NCBI GenBank assembly: GCA_025449725.1
Contig: JANWIU010000143.1
Span: forward strand, 1 to 6,769
DNA length: 6,769 nt
DNA from: Pseudobdellovibrio sp.
GTDB lineage: Bacteria > Bdellovibrionota > Bdellovibrionia > Bdellovibrionales > Bdellovibrionaceae
Direction of reading: 5' to 3'
This document shows positions 6,220 to 6,769 of the stretch, one piece after another. The notes under the pieces are model-generated. The model had not been told where the DNA came from, ran no database searches, and saw only the letters and a list, made by a program, of their open reading frames with translations. The number at the start of each line of letters is the position of its first letter. Within the stretch, counting starts at the first letter, position 1. The position numbers were made by a program, and so were the translations under genes.

Positions 6220-6769
6220 TTGGATCAAAGTAAAAGTCAGCTCGTCATAAAGAATATTTCCAAACAGTATGGCGGCCGTCAGGTCGTTAAAGACGCGAGT
6301 TTTCAAATTGCAAGCGGGCAGGTTGTCGGCTTGCTTGGCCCCAATGGCGCAGGAAAGACGACATCATTTTATATGGTGGTAGGCTTAGTGACTCCTGACC
6401 AGGGCGAAATTTTGTTAAATGATCTTAATATAACTCAGTATCCTATGTTCAAAAGAGCGCGAGCGGGGCTTAGTTACCTGGCGCAGGAACCAAGCATTTT
6501 TCGTAAGCTCTCAGTCGAAGAAAATATTCTGGTCGCCCTTGAAGCTCATGGTTATAATTCTCAAGAGGGTCGCGAAAAACTCGAGACATTGCTTCAGGAC
6601 TTTCGTGTGAATCATATCCGGCATTCAAAAGGTTTTGCACTCTCAGGAGGCGAAAGACGGCGCGTTGAGATTGCCAGGGCGTTGGCTGGAAATCCGCATT
6701 TTATATTGCTGGATGATCCGTTTGCAGGTATTTATCCTATTGCAGTTGCGGATATTCAAAACATTATTC
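6220..6769 (+). CDS. lptB: LptB, LPS export ABC transporter ATPase, 3' end outside the window
   Basis: The first 183 residues of LptB, the ATPase that drives LPS extraction by LptFG; about 60 residues are missing compared with E. coli LptB (241). Motifs in order: an aromatic A-loop Tyr17 (KQYGGR), Walker A GPNGAGKTT (40-48), Q-loop Gln89 in LAQEPSIF, signature LSGGERRRVEIARAL (141-155), and Walker B FILLDDPFAG (161-170). The LSGGERRR-VEIARALA-NP run and PFAGI-PIAV ending are the LptB type rather than a generic ABC protein. Two positions differ from the usual LLDEPFAGIDP: the catalytic Glu is Asp166 and the D-loop Asp is Tyr172 (see findings). The start is TTG 6220, the only start just upstream of the fold, with SD AGGA 7 bases before it. 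It lies 9 bases after lptC, so the two are in one operon. The H-loop and C-terminus cannot be checked. Confidence 0.92.
   Translation, partial: MDQSKSQLVIKNISKQYGGRQVVKDASFQIASGQVVGLLGPNGAGKTTSFYMVVGLVTPDQGEILLNDLNITQYPMFKRARAGLSYLAQEPSIFRKLSVEENILVALEAHGYNSQEGREKLETLLQDFRVNHIRHSKGFALSGGERRRVEIARALAGNPHFILLDDPFAGIYPIAVADIQNII

Noticed and set aside
5973..6306. Minus-strand open frames opposite the end of lptC and start of lptB
   Set aside because: They lie across two genes with clear family motifs and show no domain or start signal of their own.
1..6769. A wholly new system, mobile element or defence locus
   Set aside because: All genes fit known gliding-motor and LPS-transport families in one collinear operon. 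There are no transposase, integrase, terminal repeats or CRISPR repeats, and base composition looks even throughout.

Overview
The window is a gene-dense stretch with every gene on the plus strand. The moderate, apparently sub-50% GC, the frequent GTG and TTG starts, and the gene families present suggest a predatory or deltaproteobacteria-like Gram-negative bacterium. The best guess is Bdellovibrionota (Bdellovibrio/Pseudobdellovibrio-like); Myxococcota is less likely. This placement comes from family recognition only, not from a search.

Region 1 (start to about 5267) is a Glt/Agl-type adventurous gliding (envelope motor) operon. In order it holds: the 3' end of a helical TPR-type protein (GltD/AglT-like); a TPR lipoprotein (GltE/AglT-like); a small secreted CglF-like protein; a large inner-membrane protein with an N-terminal FHA domain, one membrane span, a Pro/Lys- then Gly-rich periplasmic linker and an AgmX/PglI (TonB-like) tail (GltG/PglI-like); a TolQ/ExbB/MotA-family channel protein (AglR-like); and two different ExbD/TolR-family proteins (AglS- and AglV-like). 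Genes overlap or lie within about 25 bases of each other, so they are probably one transcript. The channel and the two ExbD proteins would form a proton-driven stator, and the FHA protein would carry its energy across the periplasm to the lipoprotein and secreted partners.

Region 2 (5236 to the end) is lipopolysaccharide transport. It holds a membrane-anchored LptC whose C-terminal half looks like LptA/OstA, apparently an LptC-LptA fusion, followed by the N-terminal three quarters of the ATPase LptB, cut by the window end. The lptC start lies inside the last ExbD gene, so motor and LPS-export genes are joined without a gap.

No promoter, terminator, RNA gene, mobile element or CRISPR array is visible, and no stretch without a gene exceeds about 25 bases. 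The most unusual points are the altered phosphothreonine-pocket residues of the FHA domain, the LptC-LptA fusion, and two substitutions in the LptB active-site region (Walker B Glu to Asp, D-loop Asp to Tyr).
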